Below, piece after piece: positions 11,601 to 22,602 of a stretch of 64,000 nucleotides of DNA; within the stretch, counting starts at the first letter, position 1, and the number at the start of each line of letters is the position of its first letter. Source of the DNA: Diploscapter coronatus (Eukaryota; Nematoda; Chromadorea; Rhabditida; Rhabditidae); assembly GCA_964036155.1 (NCBI GenBank), contig OZ038423.1, positions 19,917,249 through 19,981,248 on the forward strand. The letters run 5' to 3'. Made by a program: the position numbers and the translations under genes. The notes under the pieces are model-generated. The model was not told where the DNA came from. It saw nothing but the letters and a program-made list of their open reading frames with translations, and made no database searches.

Positions 11601-14600
11601 ATATTCCAAATCGCATTTGGGGATAATTTTTTGCGTCAATAGATTAGTAGGGATGTTAATGAAGCTTTTCTGAAGAAAGAATAAAATTAGAAAAAAACTC
11701 CAACCGAAAAAAATGGTAAAAATCAACACCCAAAATGAGTACATTTTCGCAAACGCAATACCGCGTGGGCTTTGTTGTGTGTTGAATATTTTGGGCTGAT
11801 TTTTGGCACAGGACCGTTTTATCAAATTTATCGTCGATTTAGGGGCGGACTTTTATGGCATTTTGAGTTTTTAAAGGGTATTTCTTTCCAAAATGTTTGC
11901 TTTCAAACTACCACGTTTCTATCACAAGCGCATTTTTGCAAGGGAGCGGAGCTTGAGGACTAGGGATATATACGGAATATTTCGTAAACCCCTATTGGGG
12001 ACTCTAAATAGAGTAATTACGGAATGGCGTAACGCTAAAAGAAGAAACACGTTTTTTGATTTGACGGAACGCGGAAATGACGAAACGATTTCTTTTCTAA
12101 CACAATTCCTATTATTTTCTATCGGATTTCGTTATTTCGCGTTACGCCAATCCATCATTACGTCTAATTCAGGTTGTCAATATAGGAAATGATAGTTCGT
12201 CAAAATCTAGTCATATCATAAATTTCGAGGAAAAACGAAGAGCTCATTACCGTATCAGAATACGCATGATAGTCCTGACATCCAGCGTGGCAAGGAGACC
12301 AGAAATTCTTCCCATCGAGGTGAATTCCATTGAATTGCATCACTGCAGAACACTGACAGCTCGAGGCACATTCGTAATCGCCAGGCAGCTGGTCGTGTTG
12401 AATCCATCTGGGATTTTTTGAAAATATAAATAGTGCTCGAATTCGAAATTTTAAAGCCAATCATACTGACAAAAGGTGAGATGAGATTTTAATTCGAGAT
12501 TCAAATAGGGAAAATATGGTTGGAAAATTTTCCAAATGGAAACCCAAGTAAAAATTTTAAAATGCTACCAAAATATTCAACTCAGATTGGAAATAATTCC
12601 GTATAAAATCAGCTAGTCATTACCTCCCACTGATTCGTTCATATCTGAGCCCAGTCATTTCAGCCTGGTCGCACCCGAACAACATTCCGAGCAGATATGT
12701 GGCAACGATGATCGACCAGGAGCCAATCAGACAGAGCAGAGCCTTCCTCGGACTGATATCCCACTTCGTCAACAGCCAGCCGCCCAGAGCCGTCGAAACC
12801 GCTATCGAACCCACAGATATTATGCCTGGAAACGATGGATGAAATGGAAATCCGAAGGAACAGTAGTGATACCAGCATAGATATCGGCAGCTGAAGCGGA
12901 ACGACCAAATTGAGTCTCGATGTACTTGGGCAGATAGGTCTAAACATATTTATAAGAAAAGAGTAGCTAAAATGTTATTTGCAAATATTTCTGCATCCTA
13001 TTGATGCATTATGCTTTTAAAATTTTTTAATTTAGAGGGAAAAAAATGCATTTAGAATACCTGATATCCACCAATCAAATAGGAACCCAGCATCCAGGCG
13101 ATAACTATTGTCACGTAGATTGGATTTCGTACCAAATCCCATAGGACATAAGGAAATTCTCAAACGACTTTTTCAAACGTATATTTTAATTTTTCGTAAT
13201 ACCTTTCAGAGAATCAGTCAATTTCTGACATCCCGTCCTCGTGTCTTCTTCTTCGAAATTGTGTGGAGGAAGATGTGGCTTATTCAAATGTTGCATTTCG
13301 GCACCATGATTTTCATTATATTTGTAACTGAAATAATAAATTTAGAAAAAATATATAGAACTATCTAAACTCACGATTTAGGAAAGAAGAAGAACGGAAT
13401 GGCCAAGAATAAATAAAGGAAGCCACAAATAAGAAATCCTAGCCACCTGAAATAGTTTTGACTTGAAGATCAGCCATTCTTTAAACAAGGTAATTGAATT
13501 GAAAACTACCAAGCTCCAATCCAATGTTCATCCTGGGGAGTTACATGAGGAGGAGCTGAAATAAACAAAATAAGAGTTTTTGCTCATTTCAGATCTACCT
13601 GATCCAAGAGTTGTGTAGACCTGATTGAGACCGGCAGACAGCGCGAATCCTAGTGCTGGACCAAAAGCATAGGTCGATGTCAATAAACCTAGAGAAACGG
13701 TATAGATTTTGAAATATCCAGTTATTACCTAACAGAAAAGGTGATTTTCTCCGATCTTTGACATTGGTATCGATGTAAACCTGAATGAGAAAAGAATCTT
13801 ACATTCAAGTTAAAAAAGTAAGTCTGAAAGTTTATCCAGTTTCTAATCCTTATCCAGCAATTTATTTTAAAAAAAAACTGCATGAAGATATCACAAAAAA
13901 TGTGTGATGATGAGTTAAATTTTCAAAATAAAATAAAAATTCTTACATAGGCCAGCGTGTTGAAGGGAGAACTAGCGACTCCCGAGAGCAGTTGAGCGAG
14001 CGACAGCAGCACGAATGCAATGGCATGTTCCTTCTCCTCGGTCTTGCAATACTCTCGATTGTCATAAGCAACCTCTCTGTCCTCGTCGCATTTGTAGTTC
14101 TCGGCATATCGATGTCTGTTCGAGATGAACACATCGCCGTCGTGATTCACTGTGCCGTAGAAGAAGATTGGGGTCACTAACAGAAACATCGACACTGCAC
14201 TCAGCAGTATTCCTGGAAATTATGGAACATAATGAGCGAAATGAAAATTGGTCGCTTGATAGGAAATTAGTTCAAAAATTAACGCCAGATCCTTCTGATA
14301 AGGAAAAATTCATAATTTCATCTCAAAAGTAACTCGAATAAGTTCACTAATAGAAATTCTCTACACTCACAGCCTGGCAACAGCTATATGCGCGACCTGA
14401 CGATTCCTTCTTTTCCCACACTATTTCGTCCTACTCTAGTCTCTTTTCCTTCTTTCTAACCGTCAGATCACCATTTAGTAACTGCCTCACGGCCTTATAA
14501 ACACTATCTTTCGAAAGTATCTAGCATTTATCCTAAACTGCACAAAGAATGAGAAGTTTCATTGTCTAATTTCGCTCACTACTATTTGTTTCAAAATATA

Positions 14601-15312
14601 AAGCTTGTAAGGGCGTGTCAATAACAAAGAACTCGAAATGAAGTAGGACTCACCAATGGCAGTAACTCTCGGGAGATGAGAGTGTGAGGCAAAATAACCG
14701 ACGAAGAGAATTGAGACAGTGTGACCGATATCGTAGAAACTCAGCAACATCCCTCAAAACAATCGTTACTGCATACATATGAACTTTTGTAACACTTGGG
14801 AAATTCGAAACTTAATAGATACCTCAAAACTCGATCCGCAAAACAAACCCGTAAATCGATTTGTAGAAGAAATAGAATTTTTTTCAAGAGTTGAAGAAAA
14901 GGTGCTCTTTTATATCTCATACAACACGCTAATTTTCTAGTTTTTTGCGAGTCGAGACTCGAAGTCTAAACTTTAAATCTAAGAATAGCATATGGATCAA
15001 ATGAGAATAGTAAAGCTATCCTTCTTACGCCCAATTTTTAGTTGTGAATTTTTAGAGTTATCGAATTTTTGCTAATTAAATTTTTACCTGACATTTCACT
15101 CGAAAATCCAAATCGCTTCTCGAGAGTCGTCAACATGCCGACTATGTACCCGAGATAAGTGCCCTTAATTCGAAAATATCATTTTAAGTTAGCTATTTTC
15201 CAACCTGAACAGCAATGACCAACATTGTGAAGAGTACAAAGTGATGGAGTTTTAGTGGATAGTTCCTTTCAGGCAGTCGGATGTTCGCACGAACCTCTGG
15301 TCTCCGGGTCAT
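8613..15312 (-). CDS. Organic anion transporting polypeptide (OATP/SLCO family)
   Basis: Sixteen exons, first 15205-15312 and last 8613-8794, join in phase to 645 aa, a normal length for the family. The N-terminus runs into GTYLGYIVGMLTTLEKRFG, then SFYDIGHTVSILFVGYFASH, matching the first two membrane segments of OATPs. The large extracellular loop has the Kazal-like cysteine pattern (CASSCQCSAV ... CHAGCQDYHAY ... WSNCYCAQNG). The exon at 8850-8973 has the late segment with IPSPLIFGWIIDYNC. The acidic tail ends at 8613. Twelve membrane segments are expected; this would be a plasma-membrane uptake carrier for organic anions, substrate unknown. Introns carry several repeats, including a 2-kb fold-back element only 15 bp from the acceptor of exon 15. 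A trans-splice-like acceptor lies 8 nt before the start. Confidence 0.93.
8989..11020. mobile_element. 2.03-kb fold-back element with about 880-bp inverted arms
   Basis: The two arms (about 8989-9886 and 10139-11020) are nearly perfect reverse complements around a roughly 250-bp spacer. Ends start GACACGTTCTTCGTAA and are flanked by the 4-bp repeat ATAA (8985-8988 and 11021-11024). Both arms encode the same 63-residue open frame as a mirror copy, with no recognisable transposase motif. It sits in an OATP intron with its left end only about 15 bp from the acceptor used at 8973. Confidence 0.92.
11585..11965 (-). repeat. Interspersed repeat, copy B
   Basis: Same family as 887-1265, same orientation relative to the window. 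It lies in the OATP intron between the exons ending 11540 and 12251. The minus strand contains GTGCCAAAAATCAGCCC, the core also seen at 34720 and 39830. No conserved reading frame. Confidence 0.75.
12013..12161. mobile_element. Small inverted-repeat element (MITE-like)
   Basis: Left end GTAATTACGGAATGGCGTAA and right end GCGTTACGCCAATCC ... ATTAC pair as inverted repeats of about 25 bp with a few mismatches. The element lies in the same OATP intron as repeat copy B. Nothing is coded. Confidence 0.65.
14817..14967. mobile_element. Fold-back element, family shared with 58062-58190
   Basis: The left arm contains CTCAAAACTCGATCCGCAAA and the right arm TTTTTTGCGAGTCGAGA, inverted copies with some drift. 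The same arms occur better preserved in a UGGT intron at 58062-58190, which shows this is a dispersed family. It lies in an OATP intron. Confidence 0.7.
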
Positions 15313-15314
15313 TT

Positions 15315-15330
15315 TGGAGACTGAACATTT
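15315..15330 (-). promoter_or_regulatory. Candidate trans-splice acceptor for the OATP gene
   Basis: On the minus strand ATGTTCAG is followed by TCTCCAAA and then the ATG at 15312. It has acceptor form with no obvious 5' exon upstream, as expected for spliced-leader addition. An ordinary upstream intron is not excluded. Confidence 0.5.
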
Positions 15331-15842
15331 CGAATTATTGAAAGGATTTCGAAATATTTGAAACAAATGAAAAAAGAAATGAGTGGGTAAATTATAAATT
15401 AAAAAGATACGAATGAAGTGAAGTCAAAATGGAATTATGATGCAACCAAAGAAGGATGTTTGAAGAGAAGAAAGGAAGAGAAAAGAAATGCTGAATTCAG
15501 TCGGTGAGTAATATTTGTTTGCAAAGAAAAGATAGCAAATTCGACAGGTAAAAAGAGAAATGGAGAGAAAGAGTGAAGTGGCAGGCAGATGAAAAGATGG
15601 AGAATGGAAAGATATGCTAGACGGGAATGAGGCAATGCACAGGCAGGTATGAATCAGTGAATCAGATCGATAATGGAACATAACAGAAACAGAACAGAAG
15701 GAAGAAAGACGAGAATAGATTGCATGGAGGGAAGGAAAAGACCTTGAAGAAAGAAATAAAGGTAAGGCCATTGCAAAATGGAAATGACCATTTGGAAATA
15801 CATACCAGTCATTCTATATCTCGCTACACTATTTCATAATTC

Positions 15843-16034
15843 CAGACCTAGGGAGGACGATCGTCAGAAACCCCTTGCGACCTACCCCCTATATATTTCG
15901 TTAAGAATTTCGTATCTCTAACCAATCAATAACATAAACTTTCAAGCTTGAGACCTACCCCGTCATACAAAAATTTCCCTCTGCGACCTACCCCATAGAT
16001 TTTTTTCGTCTGACGAAAGTGCTCGCTAGGTCTG
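15843..16034. mobile_element. 192-bp TIR element, CAGACCTAG family
   Basis: Starts CAGACCTAGGGAGGACGATC and ends with the inverted copy CTAGGTCTG. The internal words GCGACCTACCCC and CTATATAT recur in the elements at 21685-21770 and 34476-35010. The outermost 8 bp on the two sides do not match, so the target duplication is lost or the copy rearranged. Confidence 0.75.
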
Positions 16035-16240
16035 TTTGTAATCCATTTCTGCTCTATTCTGTATTAACCGGCTGCCGAAGATGATCGACCCACACTAGTC
16101 ATACGTATGCACGCTTCTTACAAATAAGAAATACGTTCTTCGTAGGGACAGTTTCAGCATTCAACTATTTTGACTACAGTAAACTAAAATAGTGGCTATA
16201 ACGCTTTGTAAGTACCATAATCATTTCAATTTTATAATAG

Positions 16241-16425
16241 CACACGCAAAGTACACGGTTTTAGTTTCATTTTATTTTCCTCTCACCTAATCCGCAGAAA
16301 GGTTCAAATTTCGTCTATTTCATTCCCGCCAACCTATTGTTATTTTCTGCTTAGAAATATCTGAAAAATAAAAGACTATTAAAAAACTACAAAACATTTT
16401 AGCCATGATGCATTCTTACAGCGAG
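16241..16425 (+). repeat. Direct repeat, first copy (about 185 bp)
   Basis: Aligns with 17876-18062 in the same orientation with scattered substitutions. Shared blocks include CAACCTATTGTTATTTTCT and TTTTAGCCATGATG. Similarity stops sharply just after TCTTACAGC. No coding frame is kept between the copies. Confidence 0.8.
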
Positions 16426-16898
16426 AAATCCGTCTCCCGAATTTTGGGCGAAAGGCATCAATGATCTGCCCAATAGATGGGCGAAGGTTACTGATCTCAA
16501 TGGTGAATATATTGTTGATTCTTGATAGTTTTAAGTCAAGTTATGAATAAATGAAAATTGATTTATTTTTGGTGCAAGACTTTCTTAACAGCCTAATAAA
16601 AGCAACTTTTTCTCGTCATTTTGCGATGTAGAACCACAAAAATGCCGATTTTTTCGGGATCTAACATATTAGATAAAATTTTCAATGTAATAAACGGGGA
16701 GGCGTCGCATAATTAGTGACTCATCAATTTCCCTGTCGGAATTTTTGCACTTTCCTGTCAATCAATTTTTTGGTCAGATTTAATTTTGATAAGCTGGTTA
16801 TTTAAATTTTTGAAATATTAAAAATGAACAGATATTAATACATCTTTATTTCGTTCATACTAGCGAGAGTTTTGAAACTTATATAAATCTTTCAAATC

Positions 16899-16999
16899 AG
16901 GGCTGTTGCGGAAGTTCCGATTCCGATTCCGACCTCGCGAAAAATTTGAATTTCACTTCCGGTTTTGATTTTTTTTAATTCGATTCCGCAATAGCCTTG
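16899..16999. mobile_element. Small fold-back sequence
   Basis: GGCTGTTGCGGAA near the left end pairs with TTCCGCAATAGCC near the right end, about 100 bp apart. The inside repeats GATTCCGA-type words. Probably a MITE remnant. Confidence 0.5.
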
Positions 17000-17164
17000 T
17001 TTCAAGTGTTAAACTAATCGTAACTCTATTCGAATTCAGAAAATTAGATATTTTCGCTTTACCCTTTGCTATTTCATAACGCCTTTACTAATTAATTAAA
17101 TTATCCATCAAGGCCATTTTAGAGAAGATTTTCAGTATTCTATCTTTTCACCTTTTCAACTTCA

Positions 17165-17280
17165 GGGCTTAGACTCAAGTCCAACTTACAGCCCTTATAA
17201 GCTATCTTGTAAGTTCATTTATAAGGGTTGTAAATTTTCAGCTTACAAGGGTTATAAGTTGAACTTGAGTCCGAGCCCAG
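17165..17280. mobile_element. Fold-back element of about 115 bp
   Basis: GGGCTTAGACTCAAGTCCAA at the left is matched inverted by TTGAACTTGAGTCCGAGCCC at the right. The arms are about 38 bp with few mismatches around a short centre, a clean MITE-like palindrome. Confidence 0.75.
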
Positions 17281-17385
17281 TTCTTAAATCGTTTGAGCGA
17301 AGTCCTGCCTTTCTCTAAATTCGCCATCGTAAAAAATTTATTCCCACCAAAATCGCTTTCCTAGTTAAAGTTAAATTCTTCATCT

Positions 17386-17873
17386 AATATTGGGTTGTTC
17401 GATAATTTCTGAGACACTCGAAAATCTGTCCCTATTTTTCTTAGGGTTGAATTCAAAAATTCTTTTGTGGATACATGAAAGTTGACTCTCACCCTCCAAC
17501 TGCATTCTATTTTCCATCCAGTTCTTCATTCTATTAATGCGAAATAACTCTTTGAGTAATTTTACTGCACATGCGGATCTGAAGTCATGCATTATCGCTC
17601 TTTACTAACATATTGGCAAGTGATTGTGAGCTATATTTGGTGTATTTAAGGAGTAGGTATCCTCATCTGTCTATTGCTTATATGCCACTTTCACCGGTTC
17701 GCAGTTTCGCAACGACTGTAGAAGGAGGCCCAGAAACTGGGCAATCGAAAGGGGTATAGTAGTTGTACACCATAGTAGGTGCCTACCCCCGTTTGAATTG
17801 ACTTGATGATAAAATAGAAATATTTTTTGAAAAATTAATACGTGGCTCAGAAATTATCGAACAATCTAATAAT
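17386..17873. mobile_element. Mariner-like TIR element, about 490 bp
   Basis: Left end TATTGGGTTGTTCGATAATT and the inverted right end share GTTCGATAATTTCTGAG, a pattern typical of mariner-type terminal repeats. It is flanked by TA-rich sequence. The internal minus-strand frame of about 70 residues does not resemble a transposase to me, so it is probably a deletion derivative. Confidence 0.65.
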
Positions 17874-17875
17874 AT

Positions 17876-18062
17876 CACACACAAAATACCCAGGCCTTAG
17901 TTTCGTTTTATTTTCCCCTCACCTAATCCACAGAAAGGTTCAAATTTCGCTCATTTCATTCCCATCAACCTATTGTTATTTTCTATTTATAAATGTCTGC
18001 AAAATAAGAGACTATTAAAAAACTACGAAAATTTTAGCCATGATGTATTCTTACAGCAAGAA
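17876..18062 (+). repeat. Direct repeat, second copy
   Basis: Partner of 16241-16425. Its left border coincides almost exactly with the right end of the mariner-like element at 17386-17873. It lies about 200 bp upstream of the Str receptor start. Confidence 0.8.
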
Positions 18063-18269
18063 ACTTGAAGATTACTTTAATCCAGCGTGAAATCAAATTC
18101 AAATAAGTGGGGGGATCTCGACGGGGTTTTATCTTCTATTCAAATTTCTATACATGTTGGGATGATCTCTTATAAATAGATGAGACGTAACGAAGTGGTA
18201 TAATTTTATTATCTTCAGAACTTATATTTACTGTATCCAGTTATGTTCTAGTTCTGAACGAAGGTTAAG

Positions 18270-20175
18270 ATGTGGATGTCTCAAGTCGATGCAAACGGGC
18301 ACTACTCGTTGTTTATCACACCCCTACATTACTATCAAACGTATATCGGTTGCGCTATCTCGGTGCTGACCAATAGTACACTTGTTTATATAATTCTCAG
18401 CCGACCCCACCAAAAGATGGGTAATTACAAGTACGTAGTGCTAGCGTTTGTCTGCTTCGATATCTTGTACAGTCTGGTGGATGTCATTACCAAACCCGTA
18501 AGTAACGCTAAAAACTGCCTTAGGATGTTTTCAGATCTTGATTATAGTCACATGATCAAGACTGAAATAGAGTGAGAAAAGAAAAGAGACTCGAGCAAGC
18601 TTTTGATCACGTCTCTTTGATTTTCCGACACTATTTTCCCATGATTAAGGCCTGAAAATCCCCTTTGTGCAATAAAAATTTCAGGGATTCCACTATTACA
18701 AACAAGCGTTCTTCTTATTTTCTTCAGGCGGTCTATTTTCATACCCAGCTCCAATCGGTGTCTTCGGAGTCTGTCTTTGGACTGGATTCTTCGCTATGTC
18801 ATTCCTACTGCTAGCAATCCATTTCTTCTACCGATATCTGTCAATAACCAAGTAAGGATTTTTTTATAGTGATCCCAATTCTTATAATGAATTACAGTGT
18901 GAAGTACATGTACCTATTCACCCTGAAATACGCGTGGGTTTGGGTTGTCGTGGTTGCCCTAGGCAGTCTGGATATAGCATTAACTTGTTGGTTCACAATG
19001 TACCCGACGGAGAATGTATTCAATTTTTGCATCTTCTTACAAAAACAGTATTCTAGACGTACGATTTTCTCGAGGACGCTATACAAGAGAACTTCAACAT
19101 TTCCGCGCGAAACTTGGGATTCGTCTCATCTATTTATTGGGTTTTGTGACATACATTGAAGTTTATCGAAAATTCCACAATTTTTAGCTTTCAAACAACG
19201 ACACGATACAAATGAACTATCGTGACCTGCTCGGAATGATAAACATATTTATCCTCGAGGCAATCGATTTCATCAAATTAAAAAGAAAATGATCCTTTAT
19301 TTAGTGCGTGACGTTTACTTTGATGATCTACTGGGGGTACAAAAGCCAAAAAGCTTTGAGCAAATTCGACACGGTGCTTAGCTCCTCGACACGAGCTCTG
19401 CAGAAATCGCTACTGAAAGCCCTCGTAATTCAAGTATGGCTATAATTTTAGCGAGTTGTGTCTAGACCATAAATGCACTTATGAAAAAGTAAGCTTCAAT
19501 TTTGGAGTATAAAGAATTCTTTTCCAATACAGAAAGAACTAACGTTATATTATAATTGTTCAGCAAGTACCCTTCATTTCAAAGGAACGATTCATGCGTC
19601 TTTTTACTATTTTTTAAATTAATTTTCTTTATGGCCAAATCTTCAGAAATACGCTATTACCTCCAACAAAATAGAAAAAAACGCACGCAACGAGATATTA
19701 TTTGTGAGTGCGTCCAGGTGTACTTGACAGATTCTAAGAAATTGCACCGTTTTATTGAAATGGAGAGTAATTATTACCGGAAATAAGTTGATTTAGGCGA
19801 TGGTCCCTCTGTTTTTCGCCTACATCCCCTGCTGGATCTGTTACTCGCTACCCTTGACGCCCTTTGAAGTTTCCAAGTATCACTATTTCATGTTGCTTGA
19901 TGAAGAGTCGAAATTTTAGAGAAACAGTAAATAACATAGTGTTCACTCTGATAATGCTATTCCCCATCTGCGACTGTATTGTGATCATCTACTACGTGAA
20001 AGCCTTCAGAGACGTTAGCCCATACTTTATTCGAGAAAAAATGCGTGCAAATGCATTTTAGACCCTGATCGAGATACTTGGGAACATTCCCTATCTGAAC
20101 TGCTGGATTGCTCCGATTCGACCGGATTCTCGAAGTACGAAAAGCAACCAAGTGCACAACAACTCAGTCGAATAA
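18270..20175 (+). CDS. Str-type serpentine chemoreceptor (nematode 7TM GPCR)
   Basis: Nine exons (18270-18497, 18685-18851, 18898-19015, 19057-19140, 19188-19259, 19305-19433, 19797-19876, 19920-20013, 20062-20175) join in phase to 361 aa. The first exon shows the Str/Srj pattern: a loop GNYKYVVLAFVCFDILYS after TM1 and KP at its end. Exon 2 reads GFHYYKQAFFLFSSG then IHFFYRYLSIT, the family's hFxYRY motif. Exon 5 has the loop YKSQKALSKF then LLKALVIQ, typical of the region before TM6. TM7 has LFPICDCIVIIYYVKAFR. One intron is only 41 bp (19016-19056) and one is a GC-AG intron (19260-19304); both are needed to keep the frame. Such receptors act in sensory neurons; the ligand is unknown. Confidence 0.9.
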
Positions 20176-20300
20176 TAAGCGATGTTCAACTTCGGTGACT
20201 TATTGATGATCTCAATTTTTGCTGATGTTACGTATAAAATTTGTAAATTCCTAATATATTTAATAGTTTATCAGAAAATCAAACTCTGATGATCCTGACC

Positions 20301-20395
20301 AGAGGCATGCCAATTCAGATTCAAATTCGGTTTATATTCGAATCCGAATCCAGTCTTCAAAAAATTTTCAGATTCGCACGCCTCTGACCTTAATC
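20301..20395. mobile_element. 95-bp fold-back element flanked by GACC
   Basis: AGAGGCATGCCAATTCAGAT at the left pairs with AGATTCGCACGCCTCT at the right. The 4-bp word GACC flanks both sides exactly (20297-20300 and 20396-20399), as a target duplication would. Confidence 0.65.
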
Positions 20396-20485
20396 ACCTG
20401 CCACTGCAAATAAAACTAATTACTGAGATATTCACTCATAAGTTCTTTCGAGTTTACTTTTCGCAAAACTGATTTCTGCGTTAGT

Positions 20486-20615
20486 CGGCAATTACGAAAA
20501 GATACCACGTCACCACGTCTTTTTTACGAAGAAACACTAAGCTCCGCCCCCTACTTTTTTCTTTTCCCTCTTGTGTCTAAAGACGTGGTGACGTGGTATC
20601 TTTTCGTAATTGCCG
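20486..20615. mobile_element. 130-bp element with about 36-bp perfect arms
   Basis: CGGCAATTACGAAAAGATAC, continuing through CACGTCACCACGTCTTT, is repeated in perfect inverse at the right end. About 55 bp separate the arms. Perfect arms suggest a recent insertion. It lies in the 3' flanks between the Str receptor and the Kelch gene. Confidence 0.85.
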
Positions 20616-20696
20616 TATTTTCGAGGGGTGTGTTAACATAGGTTGATCAATTTTCGATGTGCTGTCAATTATTTATTATTTTTCTCTTTTTTAAAG

Positions 20697-22118
20697 TTAT
20701 TCGACCGCATTAAACAAACAGCTAAATCCTTCGATAATGCCGCTGTAGCAAACACCGGGGAGTAAATTAACTTCTCCGACTTCTCGCCATTCATTCGCTT
20801 GTGGATCGTATTCCTCGATTGAATTACAAAAATATCCATCAAAAAATCTGAAATCTAAGTTAGCTAATATTTCGAATAAGGATATGCAAAATCTCAGCTC
20901 ACCCTTCTATGATTGACCTTCCTCCGACTGCATACAATTTCCCGTTAGCGACAATGAGCGAATGATCCCTTTTTGCATAACTCATATCAGCGATTCGAGA
21001 AATTCGACTGTCAATTGGAGCTGAGGGATCAAAACACAGACAGGAGTTCAATACATCCCAACTAAATATATAATGATACATTATTTATCATACAAAATTA
21101 ATGACTTCATTCCTCCAGTTATGTAAATTTTCCCATTTAGCGATGCAACTCCAAAGGAATATCGTCTTTCTGGAATCTCTCCAACTTTAATCCATTCCCA
21201 TTCATCGTCTGATAATCGATATATCTTATTACTATATTCTCCATCAATAACTGAATACCCATAATTACAATAATGAGTATGCTATAATGTGACCGTATAA
21301 AATTTCATCGCATGCTATTGTTTGAGCAGATTCAATAGGAAAAGGGAAAGCAGGTCCTGTTTGCCATTTTTCGTCTATTAAAACCTGAATTAATTATTTC
21401 ATGGACTTTCATTCGATCTTCTTACATCAACTCGACTCGTATCTTTCCATGTTTTAGGATCCTTTCCACTCAAATAATACAATTTGTCTTTGAAATAAGT
21501 GACTGATGAATAGTAACGCCATTCAGGAGGAACTGGGCCTGTAAAAATGAAATAAAATTAAACCACTCTATTGGTTTTTGTAGTGTTACCTCTAGTGATT
21601 CTTCGAGTATTCAGGTCAAAAATTTCAAATCGGCTTCCTAATGCAAAAATCTAAAATTTACAAAATTGGCAATTCCAAATAAACCAGACCTAGGGAGCAC
21701 TTTCGTCAGACGAAAAAAATCTATAGGGTAGGTCGCAAGGGGTTTCTGACGATCGTCCTCCCTAGGACTGAAATAAACTAACCTGCCTTATCTTTCGTTG
21801 TTGCTACTTCATGTGGGTCATAATTTTTAGTAAATCTCGCAATCTGCTTAACAGAAATATTGTGCGAATCAAACAGACAAATTCTTCCTTCTCTAACATC
21901 GTTGTTTACATAAAGCACTAAATACTAAAATTAATTTTCGCTCATACAAAGAATATTTTCCTACGATAGAATAAAATTTCCCTCTCGAGCACCATCGGCA
22001 CATATTTCTTGATTATTTGCATCATTCGCTTGTTAGTCCAGGCCAACTGTCTCAGCTCTTTGGATTCGGGATATTCGCAGATCAACAATATAATTTCGAC
22101 TGGTAAATTGGCTAGCAT
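20697..22118 (-). CDS. F-box/Kelch-repeat protein
   Basis: Eight exons (21965-22118, 21783-21917, 21590-21637, 21426-21538, 21294-21384, 21094-21250, 20903-21061, 20697-20847) join in phase to 335 aa. The N-terminus (LANLPVEIILLICEYPESK, then LAWTNKRM) fits an F-box. The rest has Kelch blade hallmarks: KDKLYYLSGK, the paired glycines in NGKIYITGG and NGKLYAVGG, and a tryptophan spacing as in DEWEWIKVGE. It may be a substrate adaptor of an SCF ubiquitin ligase; the F-box call is by pattern only. The last exon uses a strong ATTTCAG acceptor. A decayed copy of its 3' half follows on the upstream side (22603-23241). Confidence 0.85.
21685..21770. mobile_element. 86-bp TIR element with perfect 8-bp target duplication
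   Basis: Starts CAGACCTAGGGAGCAC and ends with the inverse CCTAGGACTG. The 8-bp word AAATAAAC flanks both sides exactly (21677-21684 and 21771-21778). An 8-bp duplication with CAG-start ends is what hAT-type elements leave. It lies in an intron of the Kelch gene, its right side reaching within about 5 bp of the donor of the exon at 21783. Confidence 0.88.
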
Positions 22119-22137
22119 CTTTGTTAAGTCGTTGTTA

Positions 22138-22150
22138 AGAGACCTAAACA
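22138..22150 (-). promoter_or_regulatory. Candidate trans-splice acceptor for the Kelch gene
   Basis: On the minus strand GATTGTTTAG precedes GTCTCTTAAC, with the ATG at 22118 about 25 nt further. No upstream exon with coding character is visible. Confidence 0.4.
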
Positions 22151-22602
22151 ATCACCATGGTATTATTTCAAAATGGAAATAATAAAAGAGTATTGATTGA
22201 ATGGGGGAGTCTGCAATTAATGAGTTTGAAATTGATCATTGAAGAAAGGAGAATGAAACTACTAAATTGATGTTTCGCAATTTTTACCAGACTAAAAATC
22301 GATTCCTAAACACGGCTTATCATTTAAGAGCCATTCCACAAATAAACAGAACAACTGTTAAAGGGGGTCCGGACAACTGCAAAAGTGTCTCGGATTCGAA
22401 CCAAGCTCATATGGGTGGATACACCCATGAGTTCTAATTACAAAAATGGAGAGTCTAGACCCCTGCTCCAGAAGTAGACGGGGCTACGTGGGGATCAAAG
22501 TTGAGTTTTGACGATTTAACTGTAAACAGGAAGTACAAAGAAAACTTGCTATAAAAGATTTTTTTTTTTTCGATTTTTCCGGAATAACTCACTCCAGAGT
22601 GG

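Larger units (their letters stand above)
15313..18269. other. Spacer between OATP and Str receptor, repeat-rich
   Basis: No gene recognised. The first part (15424-15775) is purine-rich on the plus strand, so pyrimidine-rich upstream of the minus-strand OATP gene. The rest is mostly repeats: a TIR element (15843-16034), a directly repeated 185-bp block, two small fold-backs and a mariner-like element, each listed separately. Confidence 0.65.

Noticed and set aside
17380..17592. 70-residue minus-strand frame in the mariner-like element
   Set aside because: I checked it for the mariner catalytic pattern and for the helix-turn-helix region and saw neither.
22385..22480. tRNA-like B-box (GGTTCGAATCC) on the minus strand
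   Set aside because: The T-arm pairs but I could not find a matching A-box, anticodon stem and acceptor stem at tRNA spacing.
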